Shown here: piece by piece, positions 11,143 to 23,607 of the stretch
Numbering within the stretch: the stretch's first letter is position 1
Layout of the letters: every line of letters begins with the position of its first letter
From: Neckera pumila
Taxonomy: Eukaryota > Streptophyta > Bryopsida > Hypnales > Neckeraceae
Reading direction: 5' to 3'
NCBI GenBank assembly: GCA_963969595.1
Contig: OZ018410.1
Location: forward strand, 42,947,413 to 43,011,412
DNA: 64,000 bases
Translations under genes and position numbers: made by a program
The notes under the pieces: model-generated
Databases searched by the model: none
Told to the model about the DNA's origin: nothing
What the model saw: only the letters and a program-made list of their open reading frames with translations

Positions 11143-14100
11143 ATGTATGTTGCCACGAGTAAGCTCGGCTCCGCCTCAGGATGCTTGTTGAGTACGTTTT
11201 CCTCGTATCGCAAATGGGTGCAGCATTTCGCAGCTAGGCTGCCGTTGCAGCACCAGCTTCACCAACGCTTCAAGTCCAATTTGCTTGTGAGTGCGCCCCG
11301 GCGCTCCGCTGTGAATTTGCAGGGTAGTAATCCCTTTCCATCGCTTGGAATTGCGCCGGCGCAGCTGACTGGCAGGAGACGCTTGGTGGTGGCGTTGAGT
11401 GATGACAAAGGGAATGGCGCCACACACTCTGATGGTATCACTCATTCCTGTTTGCCACGTGAATTTAAAGCCGTGGTGAAAGTATTCGTTTGCAATGTGG
11501 ATTTTCTAGGGCATTCTTTGGGGCATATTGCAAAGGAGGTTGAACATTCGGTCTTGTTTTGGTGTCGTAGCAGTGTCGGGGTATCAACTTCCTCCAGAAG
11601 AAATTAGGGAGATAGTGGACGCACCGCCGATACCGGCTCTCTCATTCTCCCCACAGCGAGATGAGATTCTGTTCTTGCAGCGGCGCTCGCTGCCTCCTGT
11701 TGCGGACTTTGCGAAGCCGGAGCTCAAGCTTGCTGGCTTGCGGATTGACCCTGATTATAATGCAGGGAGCAGGATGTAAGCTTCATTTTTCTCTCTGTGC
11801 CCTAACTTGGGGGCAGCTCAAGCTCACTAGCCTTGGAGCGTCGAAGTTTTAATGTTAAGTTCATTGCGAAATGGTTGTTGGTGCTGTAACACTGTTTTAT
11901 GCTATTCGTTGTTGGCCTTTTTTTTCTCCTGAATTGAAAAAGCAGTAAGCTCAAGGGTGGATGGCTTTGGAATGCATGGTGCCATGGAGTGTTGGGGAGT
12001 GACTGACAAGTGCAGCGTGTGCGGATGCGATAAAGCTTGTGCTCAGGTCCTTCTACACGGGAATCAGTATCCGCAAGTTGCTGGACGAGGGAATTTTAGG
12101 CCCTGACCGGCCTGTTACCGGTCTTCCCGACGATGCCAGAATCAACCTTGTCAGCTGGTAAGGTTTACACTACAGTGTGATATTGGTCTTTGCCATCAAA
12201 GTTGTCAAGTCTCAATATTGTGGACTCTGATGCGTCTGATTTCAGTATGAAATCATGGGATCAATTTTGAAGTAAATCCAAGTTCAGTAATTGTGCTAAG
12301 GATTTGTTTGTTTTATGTATTTTCTGGTCGGTTTTGCTGTTTTGTTAAGGTCGCCAAACGGTCAGCATTTAGCATTCAGTGTTCGTGGCGTTGAACAGGT
12401 ACATCCTTCCCCTGTTGGGTTTTCTATTCTGCATTTAATTCATGCATTAGTTGTATTCACGGTATCTGGGCGCTAGGAGTATTTGACTTTTGCTCTTAAA
12501 GACTCGGAAAATGAATTCGGATCAACTATGAGTGGGTCGTGTGTGCTGGATTTAAGGGGCTCCTGAACTTTACCCTAGCGTTACCAAGGTTTTCTGTTTA
12601 GCAGTAACATTGCTCATATTGTTTTTGGCTTGATCTTTGACAAGGGGTATATGAAATTTCTGCTTCTATTAAAACCTGCTTGATTGTGCACAGGAGGATG
12701 GCTTTCCCTCATTGCTGAATCTATGGATTGCTGACGTTAGGACGGGACAATCCCGGAGGCTTATTGGACCTCCGGAACTTCGTCTTAATACTATCTTTGA
12801 TTCGTAAGTCCCGTCTTTTCTAATATTATCTTATCGAGTGGATAGAAAACTGTATATGCTTTTCTTGTATGGGAAATGGAAGACTTGATTGCTAGTTCAG
12901 AGTAGTTTGTTCAATGTCCAAGACAAACTACTTTGAAGGTAATCTCATGCTTAATTGGTATATTGCACGTTTTGTAGGTATTCTTGGGTTGACGATGAGA
13001 CGTTAGTAGTAAGCACTATTCCTGTCTCGCGTGGAGCACCTCCAAAGAAACCTCTGACCCCCGCTGGCCCAAAAATCCAGTCCAATGAGCAGAAACTTGT
13101 TGTCCAGAATCGTACATACCAAGACCTTCTAAAAGACAAGCATGATGAAGACCTCTTTGATTACTATACCACTGCGCAGCTAGTGTTAGTAAGTTTAGAT
13201 GGGAAATGCCAGCCTATAGGACAGCCTGCCATTTACACTTCTGTTGAAGCATCACCTGACCGCAAATTTCTTCTCGTGGAATACCTCCACAGACCATATT
13301 CCTTTATTGTACCTTGCGGTCGTTTTCCTATAAAAGTTGAGGTGTGGCGGAAGAATGGGGAATTCGTGAAGGAGATTTGTGATTTACCTCTTGCTGAAGA
13401 TATACCGATAGCTTCCAACAGTACACGAAAGGGTCGCCGAGGCATCAATTGGCGTTCGGATAAACCTTCATCCTTATACTGGTGTGGACTAATCTTCTTT
13501 TATCGTTTCACTGTTTTCCAGGAGATATTTCTGTTTCATGACTTCTGTCCAGGATTAATGTTGACCAAGATTTGATATGTGTAGTTTCTTTAGAGGCATT
13601 TATGGAGTATGTTAATGACTCTTAAAGAAAGATAGTGTAGTGAGGTGAAGCAAGTACACATATGTCATTCTTCTGTTGACGGTGTTCTTTCATTTCTGCT
13701 CATATCAGAATCTGTTTTTTTTAAATAAGAAGCAATTTAATATCCTATTTCTCAATCTGGATGTTCTAATGTTTCTCTCTGATCCTTACATCTGTGATAA
13801 AAACCAGGGTAGAAGCACAGGACGGAGGCGACCCAAAGGTTGATGCCACTCCCCGTGATATTGTATACACGGAGCTTGCTGAAACCGTGGCCAACTCTGA
13901 GGCACAAATTATAGCTCAAACAAATCTTCGATATGGGTACTTTATTTTCCATTTTCTTAATTAACTGCAGCGGTTCCAGTAGTATCCTGCTTGACAGCCT
14001 AGTTGTGATCTTGAATGACTTCATTCGTACTGTTTGCAAATCTCTTGCATTTGATTTTTATCTCCAAGTTATAGGGTTGTTGGTGCAGTAAGATATGTCG

Positions 14101-16646
14101 AAATCTTTGTATATTAGATTTAACACATCCATGATTTCGTCGTGAGCAGGGGCATAGTATGGGGCGATGAATCCTTGGCTTTAGTTTATGAGTCATGGTA
14201 CAAGACTCGCCGAATTAGGACCTACATTATGGCACCAGGTGACAGGAAGGTGGAGCCTCGCATCCTATTTGATCGCTCATCCGAAGACGTGTATTCTGAC
14301 CCTGGATCTCCAATGATGCGCCGAACAGCCCTCGGAACTTATATTTTAGCACAACTCAAAAATAGCGAAGGAAAGAGATGTTTGTTGCTAAATGGCAGTG
14401 GAGCCTCACCTGATGGCTACGTTCCATTTTTGGACATCTTCGATGCGTAAGCCATCTCATTACCTAACTGCTATACTTGGCCGGACCTCTGAGCTCGTGT
14501 GTGATAGATCTGTCTGTAAGATGTTTCAGCTCATTTCAAACTTTAATTGTGGGCGTCTGCAATGTTAATGCATGCTAAGGAAGAGATGCCTGAATTGCTT
14601 CCTTGCAGGGAAACCAGCAAGAAAGAAAGGATATGGGAAAGTGACAAGAACAAATATTTTGAAGATGTTGCCGCACTAATGTCAGATCAAGTGGACGCCG
14701 ACTTATCTATTGATAATCTCAAACTTCTTATATCCAAGGAGTCACAAGAGGAACCCCCTCAATATTATTTGCGGACTTGGCCTGCACAAACAGTAACGCA
14801 AGTTACTAATTTCCCTCACCCTTACCCCCAGTTACGAAATCTCAAAAAAGAAATAATCAAGTACGAAAGGAACGATGGCGTCCAACTTATGGCAACTCTA
14901 TATCTACCACCTGGCTATGACCCTTCGAGGGACGGTCCTTTACCTATGCTTATGTGGGCTTATCCTCGCGAATTTATTAGCAAAGATAATGCTGGGCAGA
15001 TGCGGGGATCTCCGAACACATTCTCTGGCATTGGATCTACTTCTGCTTTGTTGTGGTTGGCCAGAGGGTAAGTGGCTACCTGATACTGGAGTAGGAAAGT
15101 TCAGTGCACTGTACTTGATGTCAGTTCCTAGAAAAACTCTGAACTACATTTTCAAAATTTCGTTTGTTGTATAATGCTGTTATCTGCCTTCATCTATCGA
15201 TGCTGCAAGTGTGATTTGGTCACAAGTCTAGTTACTTCAATTTCTCTTCACTAACATTCTTTGATGTATCAATTTCTCAGGTTTGCTATTCTAGATGGAC
15301 CCACCATGCCGATAATTGGAGAAGGTGAAGAGGAAGCCAATGACCGGTATTGCAAACTTTTCTAGTTGCCTGTACTTCATCCTTCCGGATCTGAGTTTAT
15401 GTGCACCTTTCCTGTGGAAATTTGCTGTGTATTGTATTTTGTTTCAAACCAGGTTTCGGTTCTGCGACAAAGCAATCCATAAATGAATTCTGCTGCGTTG
15501 CTTCCCTTCCAGGTACGTGGAGCAACTTGTGGCCAGTGCACAGGCGGCCGTCGATGAAGTTGTCAGACGTGGGGTACGTCTTTCTCCTTCTGTCTGGGTG
15601 TTCCCTCCATCTCAGTAGACTAGCTGCTGTATTTACTTCAAGTGCTAGGGAACACAGGTGAAGTTGCAGGGAACTGATCAGGATCTTTAAAAATGACGGA
15701 TATTCGCTTTCAGGAATCCAAGTTTTATGAGAACGATTCCTTATTGTTGATTGTGGGAGTTGCAGGTGGCTGATCCAAAGAAGATAGCTGTAGGCGGACA
15801 CTCGTATGGGGCGTTCATGACAGCCAACCTACTCATACACGCACCGCATTTGTTCTGTTGTGGTATTAGTCGGTCTGGTGCCTACAATCGGACACTTACT
15901 CCCTTCGGTTTCCAGGTACTTCTTGAGTAGTTTAGAGTCGTTGATTAGTATTCGTTGGAATTCTCCTTTTTACTCTTTCTATTTAAGTTTTAGCTCGTCT
16001 GATGACTTGTGCCGTGTCACCCAAATGCGATTACACCCACGTAGCAATTTCACAAGTCATTATCGGGTAAATTTTTTTTTTTCTGTTTTATTTCTGAATA
16101 TTCTTGTACTACTCAATAATCCATCGGTGTTGCGTAACGTGTAGTCGGAGGAGAGAACGCTGTGGGAGGCACAAAAGACTTACATTGAGATGAGTCCATT
16201 CATGCTGGCGGATAAAGTAAAGAAGCCGATTTTGCTGATCCACGGTGAAGAGGACAATAACGCTGGAACTCTTACTTTGCAGGTGAACTTGATTAATCTA
16301 TAACCTTTTTCGTACATTCGATTTTTGCAGTGAGACAGGGTACTTTCGATACTAGCATATAACCACCTCTCAGGAGCTTTGCCTCTGATCCACGTGTTTT
16401 AAAATTGTTGATCATTGTGTGCAGTCGGAGCGATTCTATGCTGCTCTCAAAGGAAACGGAGCACTTTGTCGTCTGGTGCTTCTCCCTCTTGAAAGCCACG
16501 GCTACTCTGGGCGTGAGAGTGTGATGCATTGCTTGTGGGAGATGGATCGATGGTTGCAGAAATTCTGTGTCAGTGCCGATGATGGCGAGCTTCCCGGTCA
16601 GCACTCGAATGGGGATTTGATCAGCGCAGCAAAACAGGCACAGTAA
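11143..16646 (+). CDS. GEP: Probable glutamyl endopeptidase, chloroplastic (CGEP), 14 exons
   Basis: A stromal serine peptidase (S9 prolyl-oligopeptidase clan) that cleaves after glutamate during plastid protein turnover. Exons: 11143-11434, 11571-11775, 12047-12157, 12350-12398, 12694-12803, 12978-13481, 13808-13936, 14150-14446, 14609-15067, 15281-15346, 15513-15573, 15766-15915, 16145-16282, 16425-16646. They total 2793 nt (930 aa) and phase is continuous at every junction. The N-terminus is rich in Ser/Arg and poor in acids, like a transit peptide; it is followed by a beta-propeller-type region (SGYQLPPEEIREIVDAP onward) and the hydrolase domain. Catalytic triad: Ser774 (GHSYGAF), Asp848 (HGEEDNN) and His882 (ESHGYS). 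The fold and exon products match the plant CGEP family strongly; the Arabidopsis protein is slightly longer, and the tail after the catalytic His is shorter here. All introns have GT..AG; exon 4's acceptor is AAG. The boundary of exon 1 is the least certain. Confidence 0.93.
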
Positions 16647-17638
16647 CGTTATGTCGTTGCCTTTAGTTTGGTATCTGCCACAATACCATCGTTTGTGATA
16701 GATCGAAAGAGATAGGATACTGCGCAAATATTGTTCCCCCATTCTTTTTAAATATTTATCATGTTTGCTTCATCCACATCATGATCAGAGGTTATCACGG
16801 CACCATCTTGTGCTGTTGCTGACAAGAATTCTTGTAAGTTAGACAGGACCTCAACTAGGAGCACTCTAAGAGGGAGTTCTTTCCCCGCTCTTATTTATTT
16901 CTGGGCTGCTTGTCAGTACTGCAGTCATATTAAGAATGCAATGATCGATGTATAATCTGTTGAAAATGATATTCGTAAATCAATAACTCAGATTCTGGAA
17001 TTAATTTTAATTTGTAAAGGGATAGTCTTTTAATCAAGGACGGTTCCGAATGTCTTCGAGCATATGTGTCTTGCAGGAGACACACAGGAATTCGTTGGTT
17101 ACTGGGAATCTAGGAGCAAAGAGATCAGAATGTGCTCCTATTATAACGTACATACTTTCAATCTCTGGCCTTTATCCTCTCAAACTTTCAATGTCTCGTC
17201 ATTTCAATGTTTCATCATTCCTTTTTTGTTTTCTCTAACCTTTGAAGAAAAACGTTAAAGAACTACTTTGTTGATTTGAAAGGTGGAGGTAGTCACGTGC
17301 TGATCACTCAATTGAGGAACTGCAGGGGGCAAGGTTCCTGTCCAATTGCGGCACCCCGTCTGTTTGGAAGTGCTGCACCGGTCTCCGAAAGCAGATTATG
17401 GCGTGAAATTGCCAAACTTAAATGAAACTCATCCAAATATGTGGATGAAAAGATAATTCTATCCAAAATATAGATGAATACTCAAATATTGGCTACATCA
17501 TTTTCTCGTATGTTGCCACTTCAGCACTTCTCCAAAAAACAAAAACAAAAAAACTAGATAGGCTTGTTTCCTTGCCCTTAATTGTGAGAAGGAGCCTGAG
17601 CCCGTGATCTTCTAGATTGGTGTGGACCCTGTAATCAC
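16647..17638. other. 3' flank of the endopeptidase gene
   Basis: Holds the presumed 3' UTR and then AT-rich intergenic sequence. I saw no clear polyadenylation hexamer that I would commit to and no second gene; the small frames around 17050-17258 lack homology or splice context. Confidence 0.4.
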
Positions 17639-17642
17639 TTAA

Positions 17643-18277
17643 CCCCTAAATGACGGAGGCATCAAATTTTGGTGTCAACAATCCTTTGAAGTTAAAATAA
17701 AACCTAACCAAATTGCTATTTTCAATAGTTTATATTTTTGAAAAATTCTTTTTGAAGTCTAGTTTTAGCATCAAAAAATTCAATTTTGAAAATGATTGAT
17801 TATGATTTTTCTATTCAAGATTTTGTGCAAGGGTATTCATTGCAATGTTGACTTTCTGTAGTGTTGAGGACTCTTGGAAACAAGCCTCAAATACACTAGG
17901 TCTTGGAGAAAAAATCACATTAAAATTCATTTAAAAAAATTGTAGAGTAGATTTTGAGAAGCCATAAATTGATTGGGATTATGTATGTTAGGCCCATGAA
18001 GGTGTTACAATTGCGAAAGTGTTTTGAAGTCTTTCAATCCTCTTTTCACATGTCAAATATAAAAAGTTGGTCACCAAAAATATGATCAAACGTTATTATC
18101 TTTCAATCCATAAGTGATATTGTTGTATTTTCTTTTCCTATATGATCTCTAATATGTCTAGTTTGAATTTGTAAGAATACAATTCAAAAAAATTGATTCA
18201 ACTTATCAAAATGTTAGCTTTTTGTTCAATTTAGATCAAATTCCTAAAAGCTCAAAAAGGCTTTGGGCAATTAGGGG
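17643..18277 (+). mobile_element. Short-subfamily CCCCTAAA element (635 bp)
   Basis: Begins CCCCTAAATGACGG after TTAA (17639-17642) and ends AATTAGGGG before TTAA (18278-18281). Homologous end to end with 6360-7006. Non-coding. Its right-hand TTAA is also the left-hand TTAA of the next element, so the two elements are inserted head to tail. Confidence 0.85.
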
Positions 18278-18281
18278 TTAA

Positions 18282-19355
18282 CCCCTAAAGTTCCATGACT
18301 ATGTATTCACCGTAAACACTTCCAAACTGCCATTTTTAATACAAGTACCAAATTTTTGAAAAAAAAACTTTTTCTAAGACATGTAACCGTAGGATCTTAT
18401 AGTAAACTAGTTTTAAGGTAGTATGCTCTTAAAGCGACCATTTAAGCCTACCTAACTCATCATTGACAGTAGAACATACTTCAAGCAATATGTCAGCCTT
18501 CCTAGATAGGGGTCGCAATTAGAACATGGTTGGTTTTAGGTGTAGTTACCTTAGAAGATGTGGAAAAAATTTCAGAATTTTCCACCATGCAAATTGGAAG
18601 ATATTGGCATTTGAATTGGCAAAAATTGTTTTTTTGTCCCTACAAAAATCAGGGCAGCTGCAATTCACAAGGTCACATTTGTATGGAAAAATGTCCAAAA
18701 TGGTGGTGCTTCTTTGGTAAGGTAGTATGCTCTTATTCCAATGGTTGTTAAGGTAGTATGCTCTTATTAGAGCCATTGGAATAAAAAAAAGCTTTTCTAA
18801 GACATGTAACCATAGGATCTTATAGTAAACTAGTTTTAAGGTAGTATGCTCTTATTCCAATGGTTGTTAAGATAGTATACTCTTATTCCAATGGTTGTAA
18901 TGTTGTAATAAACAACCTACATCCTATGAGTTTATTTTTTTCAAAAAATATTAAAAATTGAGTTAAATAAACAACTTCAAAGTTTATTTCAAAGTAGAGA
19001 ATGTATAACTGTCCGCAAACTAAAAACCCTCATAACTTTTGACTCATTGGCCAAAATGAAATGATTCAAAGCTTTCCATATATATATAACTCTAAAAAAC
19101 CAATTTCAAATTTTTATTTTTGAAAAAAGTGATTTTTCTGATCTGCCCGAACTGCCCAGTTACAAAAAAAAATGACATATTTGGCCATAACTTTTTACTC
19201 CTATTTTCAAATGTCATGAAATTTGGTGCATATGAAAGATACTCCTTGCACCCACCTTTTATTAAAATTTTAGCTTAAAATATGAAAATCTCTAGTCACA
19301 CATACCTGCCCAAAATTTTTATGTTGCCTAAAACCGCATGCTGGTTGTTTAGGGG
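18282..19355 (+). mobile_element. Main-subfamily CCCCTAAA element, enlarged (1074 bp)
   Basis: Starts CCCCTAAAGTTCCATGACTA and ends TTGTTTAGGGG, between TTAA at 18278-18281 and 19356-19359. It aligns with 56869-57766 and 58931-59854 in the same orientation. About 150 bp longer than its relatives because of an internal 63-bp duplication (18370-18431 and 18792-18854) and repeated copies of GGTAGTATGCTCTTA, the terminal sequence of a different MITE (compare 48408-48808). No coding capacity. Confidence 0.85.
18370..18854. repeat. Internal duplication and nested MITE ends
   Basis: The segment CTAAGACATGTAACC...GGTAGTATGCTCTTA is present twice, at 18370-18431 and 18792-18854. GGTAGTATGCTCTTA, or a close variant, occurs about five times between 18415 and 18885, alternating with CCAATGGTTGT. 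This looks like insertion of a TIR element followed by unequal exchange or gap-repair copying. Confidence 0.65.
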
Positions 19356-19359
19356 TTAA

Positions 19360-21539
19360 AAATTGATTGGATGTTGTAATTCAGCAAAATCAGTAGGCAT
19401 GTGCACAAGTTTGGTATGAAAATGTTGGAACCATACTAATTTAGTATCTACTAGTGTAGCCCTATGCCGTTGGCCTAATTTTCATCATAATTCAATCATA
19501 CTTTTGTTTTTCATTTTATTTTTTGGACTTAAGCCAAAAGCAAAATATCCATAATTTTGGATAATTTAAGATCCAAAAATAACTCAAAAATCCATAACTT
19601 TCAGACCATATGTCCAAATGCTACGGAACAAAGTTTGTGCACCCTTCTTCACATGGAACTTTCTAATGGTACCATGAAAATGACCAGGGAACTCATGGTT
19701 CTGGAGATCTTACCATGACAATCAAACAAAACAAAACAAGCAACCTAATTTAATGTACTGATAGATCATTTTTGGGCATACATATCCCAAAGCCATTGTG
19801 AGAAATTCAAGTGATGCTAATAAAAAACATCTTGAAATAGGAAAATATATAGCATTATCAAGACTAATTGTACATTTCAATAATTGTGCACAATCACAGG
19901 TCCCTTGATAGATAGACTGGACGATAATGAGTGTTTTTCAGTCCTCTATTTAGGCCCTTCGAAATTATCCATTGGTCAATTTTTGGCCTCTGCAACATTG
20001 TAAAGTTAAAAAAATTGAAGCCAAGTATCTTTGTCTAATTTTTTAATTAAATTTTCTAAAAAGCAGGAATTCAAATATTAGTATCAATTCACGTAGTGTT
20101 ACCAAAAGAAATGGGATAATTTGCACCTATATTAGCAACTATATCCATATCTATATTTGTATGTATATTTGGAGACATATGTATAAGTACACATATCTCT
20201 ATATATCCAATACTTCTATGTGCATTTGTACCTATAGTATACATATACCTACAATATACAAATTTGCCTAGGTGGGTCCCTTATTTTAAATTTCATTCCT
20301 TCCTAGCTAGCTCCCAATTGGTCATTGGTATTTTTGAGGGGACCGTAATTATGTTTGATAATTGACAAAGACATACTATATTCAATGTGAATAGGATCCA
20401 AATTGTAAATATGAAAGTTGTAGTATACAACACATTGGATAATGTGGTAAAAACTTCATCTCAAAAACAATTATTGTTTGTAACTAAATGGATTTAAAAA
20501 TTGACTAGTGTTTAGTTTTGTAATTGATTTAGACATCATTCAAAAATGATTCCAAAGCAATAAATTTCAAACCACTACCTTGATAGCATTTTTTTTTGTA
20601 TTGATTCATCCAACCAAAACTCACAAAAATCTTCAAAATTAAACATTTTATATATCAAAAAATAATCATTAGAAATGAAAATGTAGAAATGTTGATTAAA
20701 AGTTTTTTGGTAGAATTAAGGCATGGAAAATCATCTAAGACAACACTAAGATAATAAATTTTTGTTCAAGATCATACTTTTTCTATATAGACCTACACTT
20801 CAATATCAAAGTTGGATTAGAGTGAAAGGTCATAAAGGAAGTACGGAGCAACTCCTGAGTAGTAAGCTTCAATGGCTTCAATTACTACAATTACCACAAC
20901 CATTTCTATAAAAGTCATATTTGTTAAATTGAGGCCCTATATGAATTTGAAATTATCATCTTAAATATTTTATAAAGCCTATATTTAGTCCATATTTATT
21001 ACATATAGCTTATGTGTGCTTATATATATATATATATATTTATGTGCTATAAATATACATAGCCTATAATATCTCTTAAAGACTATATTTAGAATAAATT
21101 GAGCACATTTTGGTTTTGGATGATACAATTTTGAGATTTAAAAAGCCTCAAATTAATGTTTGTATTGAATTTCAAGGCATATCACTCAATGCATACTAAT
21201 TTGAGATTTCATAATATTCCATGGCCTTCAAAGAGGTTGCCTTTTTCTCTCTTGAGTCCTCGTCTATGAAATTCATCTGCACATCATGGAAAAGAAAAAT
21301 ATAATTCAGTACTAGGATAATGGCAAAACATTTTTGGTGAGCTCCATTTTTTTTGCTTCTTATGGAACCAAAAAAACAAATCTACAAATAAATGTAAAGA
21401 TGATTTGCCAAAAATCCAAAAAATCCATTGAGTCAAATATTAAATTCATTTGACCACCTGCCATCAAGAATAATTTTGATGGCAACATTCTAAGGATTTC
21501 TTCATTGACATTTGTGAGATTGAAGGATAAAGATGTTGT
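19360..21539. other. AT-rich repeat-derived DNA
   Basis: No gene supported. The stretch 19560-19770 is homologous to 50740-50930: it shares CACCCTTCTTC/CACCCCTCCTT blocks, a GGAGATCT motif and AACAAAACAA. A (TA)n tract lies at 21021-21039. Sequence at 21226-21430 matches 41880-42070. Confidence 0.5.
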
Positions 21540-22995
21540 TTTTATAATGAAGATGGTTGTCCATCATAAGACCTCAAAGGGTATGGGACAATTCGAAAAT
21601 GCAAGCTTGACTGCTCATTATCAAAGCAAAGAAATTGTATTTAAAATAAAATTTTAGACTTCATTTTGGCATAATAGAATACGGGGAACCTTTTCCAAAA
21701 CCTCTTAACTAAATAAATTTGGAAAAGCAAGATAACTTTCATCTCTAAAAATCCTTTTGAGATAAAGCCTCCAATCAAAAGTTAAGGACAAAATTCAGAG
21801 AAAATGTTTGAAAATGTCAAAGAAATGTCCCTTCCAACCCTTCTCTAAAATTTGTCTATAACTTTGAGATGAAATTTAACCCCTAAAGGACCAAGGCCTT
21901 TTTTCTGCCAAAAAACTCTCAAAACTGCCATTTCTAGAGCAAAGAGTAAAAAAAATTAAGATTTTTTTTTTTGCACATTTAAGCATAGGATCTTATACCT
22001 AACTAGTATGAGAATGTGTGGAAAAAATTTCAGAATTTTTGGCCAAACAGATTGCAAGATATCTGCATTTGAAGTGAAAAACAACAACTTTTTAGCACAT
22101 TGCGGGACTAGATTTTTTGACTTTGAACATTTTTAACTTAAATTTTTTGCACTACAAAGTTTTGAGCTTTAAATAATTCTAGTAGAGAATTGAGTTGAGA
22201 GTTTAGGGAAAAAAAATGAACTCAAAAAAACTTACATTTCATTCTTAAAAAAATTGTTAAGTAGAATTAGGTACAAGATAGAAGGAAAATCTAAAATATT
22301 AATATCTTTTAGATGGAATTAAAATGCACTAATCCCAATGGTGAGATTGTTTTTGCAGAAAAACTAAACCATGTGGAACTTTTTTTTTTGAAAAATTGCA
22401 AAAATTGCATTCCAAAATGAATCCTACAAGTTATTTTTTTCAAGAAGATGCTTTAATTGCCCGAAAAACAAGATTGTCCAGAACTTTCTCATAAAAAATC
22501 CAAATGAAATGAATCAAAGCTTCCCAAATAAGAAAAAAATATAATCTATAAGGAAAAAAAATTAAAAAAAAAAAAAAAAAATTTGCAAATTTTTTTTGCT
22601 GCCCACTCTCCCCTGTTTTGAGTTTATTTGGGCATAAATTTTTTTCCTAGGCACTGATTGAAAAAAAATTATATTTTCACAAAGATTATCAGTTTTCCTA
22701 TCTCCAAAAAATGTTTCAAAAAATTACAACAAAAATTCAGCCCGTAGGTACCTGCCCAAAATCCCATTTGTCCCCCGAAGGGACAATGGTCCTCTAGGGG
22801 TTAACTTAGTTTCCAATTTTTCATAGTTCAAATTTTTGTGAAAAAAGGTATTTTACTGTACCTAAATGAGGTCTGAAATTCTACTTCAAACACTATTCCT
22901 ACTTTTGACTTAAATATTGAGTGCTTAAGCTTCTACTACGAATTAAATTTACATGTCCTATATAAGTTGTTTACCTCCTACCATTAGAAAAAATT
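21540..22995. mobile_element. Long-TIR element interrupted by a CCCCTAAA element
   Basis: Flanks of the element at 21880-22800 align with the two arms of the long inverted-repeat element at 42796-43248. Left arm: TTAGACTTCATTTTGGCATA and CTTTCATCTCTAAAAATCC. Right arm: CCTAAATGAGGTCTGAAATT and TACCTCCTACCA. The outer boundaries are approximate because this copy is diverged. Confidence 0.5.
21880..22800 (+). mobile_element. CCCCTAAA element, second long subfamily (921 bp)
   Basis: Starts CCCCTAAAGGACCAAGG after TTAA (21876-21879) and ends GGTCCTCTAGGGG before TTAA (22801-22804). The termini match as a 13-bp inverted repeat at 12 positions. It shares its interior with 46976-47684 (reverse orientation) and diverges from the main subfamily. 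No coding capacity. Inserted into a long-TIR element. Confidence 0.85.
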
Positions 22996-23417
22996 TCAGA
23001 CCTCCAAAGGGCTGCTCCACAGCCCTCTGAAGACCCTGAAATAGTGTTTTTTGGGGTTGAAAAATTGTTTTTTGTCCTATTTCCACACAACAGCTTCTAT
23101 TGTGATAGTGGCGTAAGAACCAAAATTTGCGAGTAAAAAATTAATAGTTTTTTTTTAATCTTAAAAAATATTTAAAAATATATATATATATATATACTTA
23201 AAAAAAAAAAAGACAAAAGCTGATTGTTTTGACAAGCAGTCAACCAAGTTGATTGCTCACCATCAACCATTTTGAGGTTGCAGGCCAATTTTGAAATAGC
23301 TTGGCCATGTCAATCTGGAGCAACCTTCTAGAGGGTTGTTTTTTCTTTAATACACCCTATGTGTATGTAAAGAATCTATCTTTTTACTTGAAATCTCAAA
23401 ATATAAATGACTTTTAT
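22996..23417. other. AT-rich DNA after the long-TIR element
   Basis: Contains a TA tract at about 23178-23196. No gene or defined element. Confidence 0.4.
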
Positions 23418-23607
23418 GGCAAACTTCGTTAAAATGGCGGCATTCCAAAACTTTGGCACTTCTGCATTTCAGAACGGCCGTTTTGAAATCTATACTTGTC
23501 CTAGATGGTTCAGAATGGCCGTTCTAAAATCTTTGCCTTTCCTAGATGGTCAAATGGCATGCTGTCAAAATGGCACACGGAATACCGCCATTTTAACAAA
23601 ATTCCCC
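23418..23607. mobile_element. MITE with TTAAAATGGCGG inverted ends (about 190 bp)
   Basis: Ends are AACTTCGTTAAAATGGCGG and its complement (CCGCCATTTTAACAAAATT on the + strand). The interior carries two copies of a segment containing GAA(C/T)GGCCGTT and CCTAGATGGT. The same ends and interior occur at 30142-30290. The 72-codon frame here only reflects the repeat. Confidence 0.7.

Noticed and set aside
15397..15801. 134-codon frame on the minus strand
   Set aside because: Antisense across introns and exons 11-12 of the endopeptidase gene; a shadow frame.
18282..18289. Interstitial telomere repeat
   Set aside because: Only one heptamer unit per element end, never in tandem; better explained as the transposon terminus.
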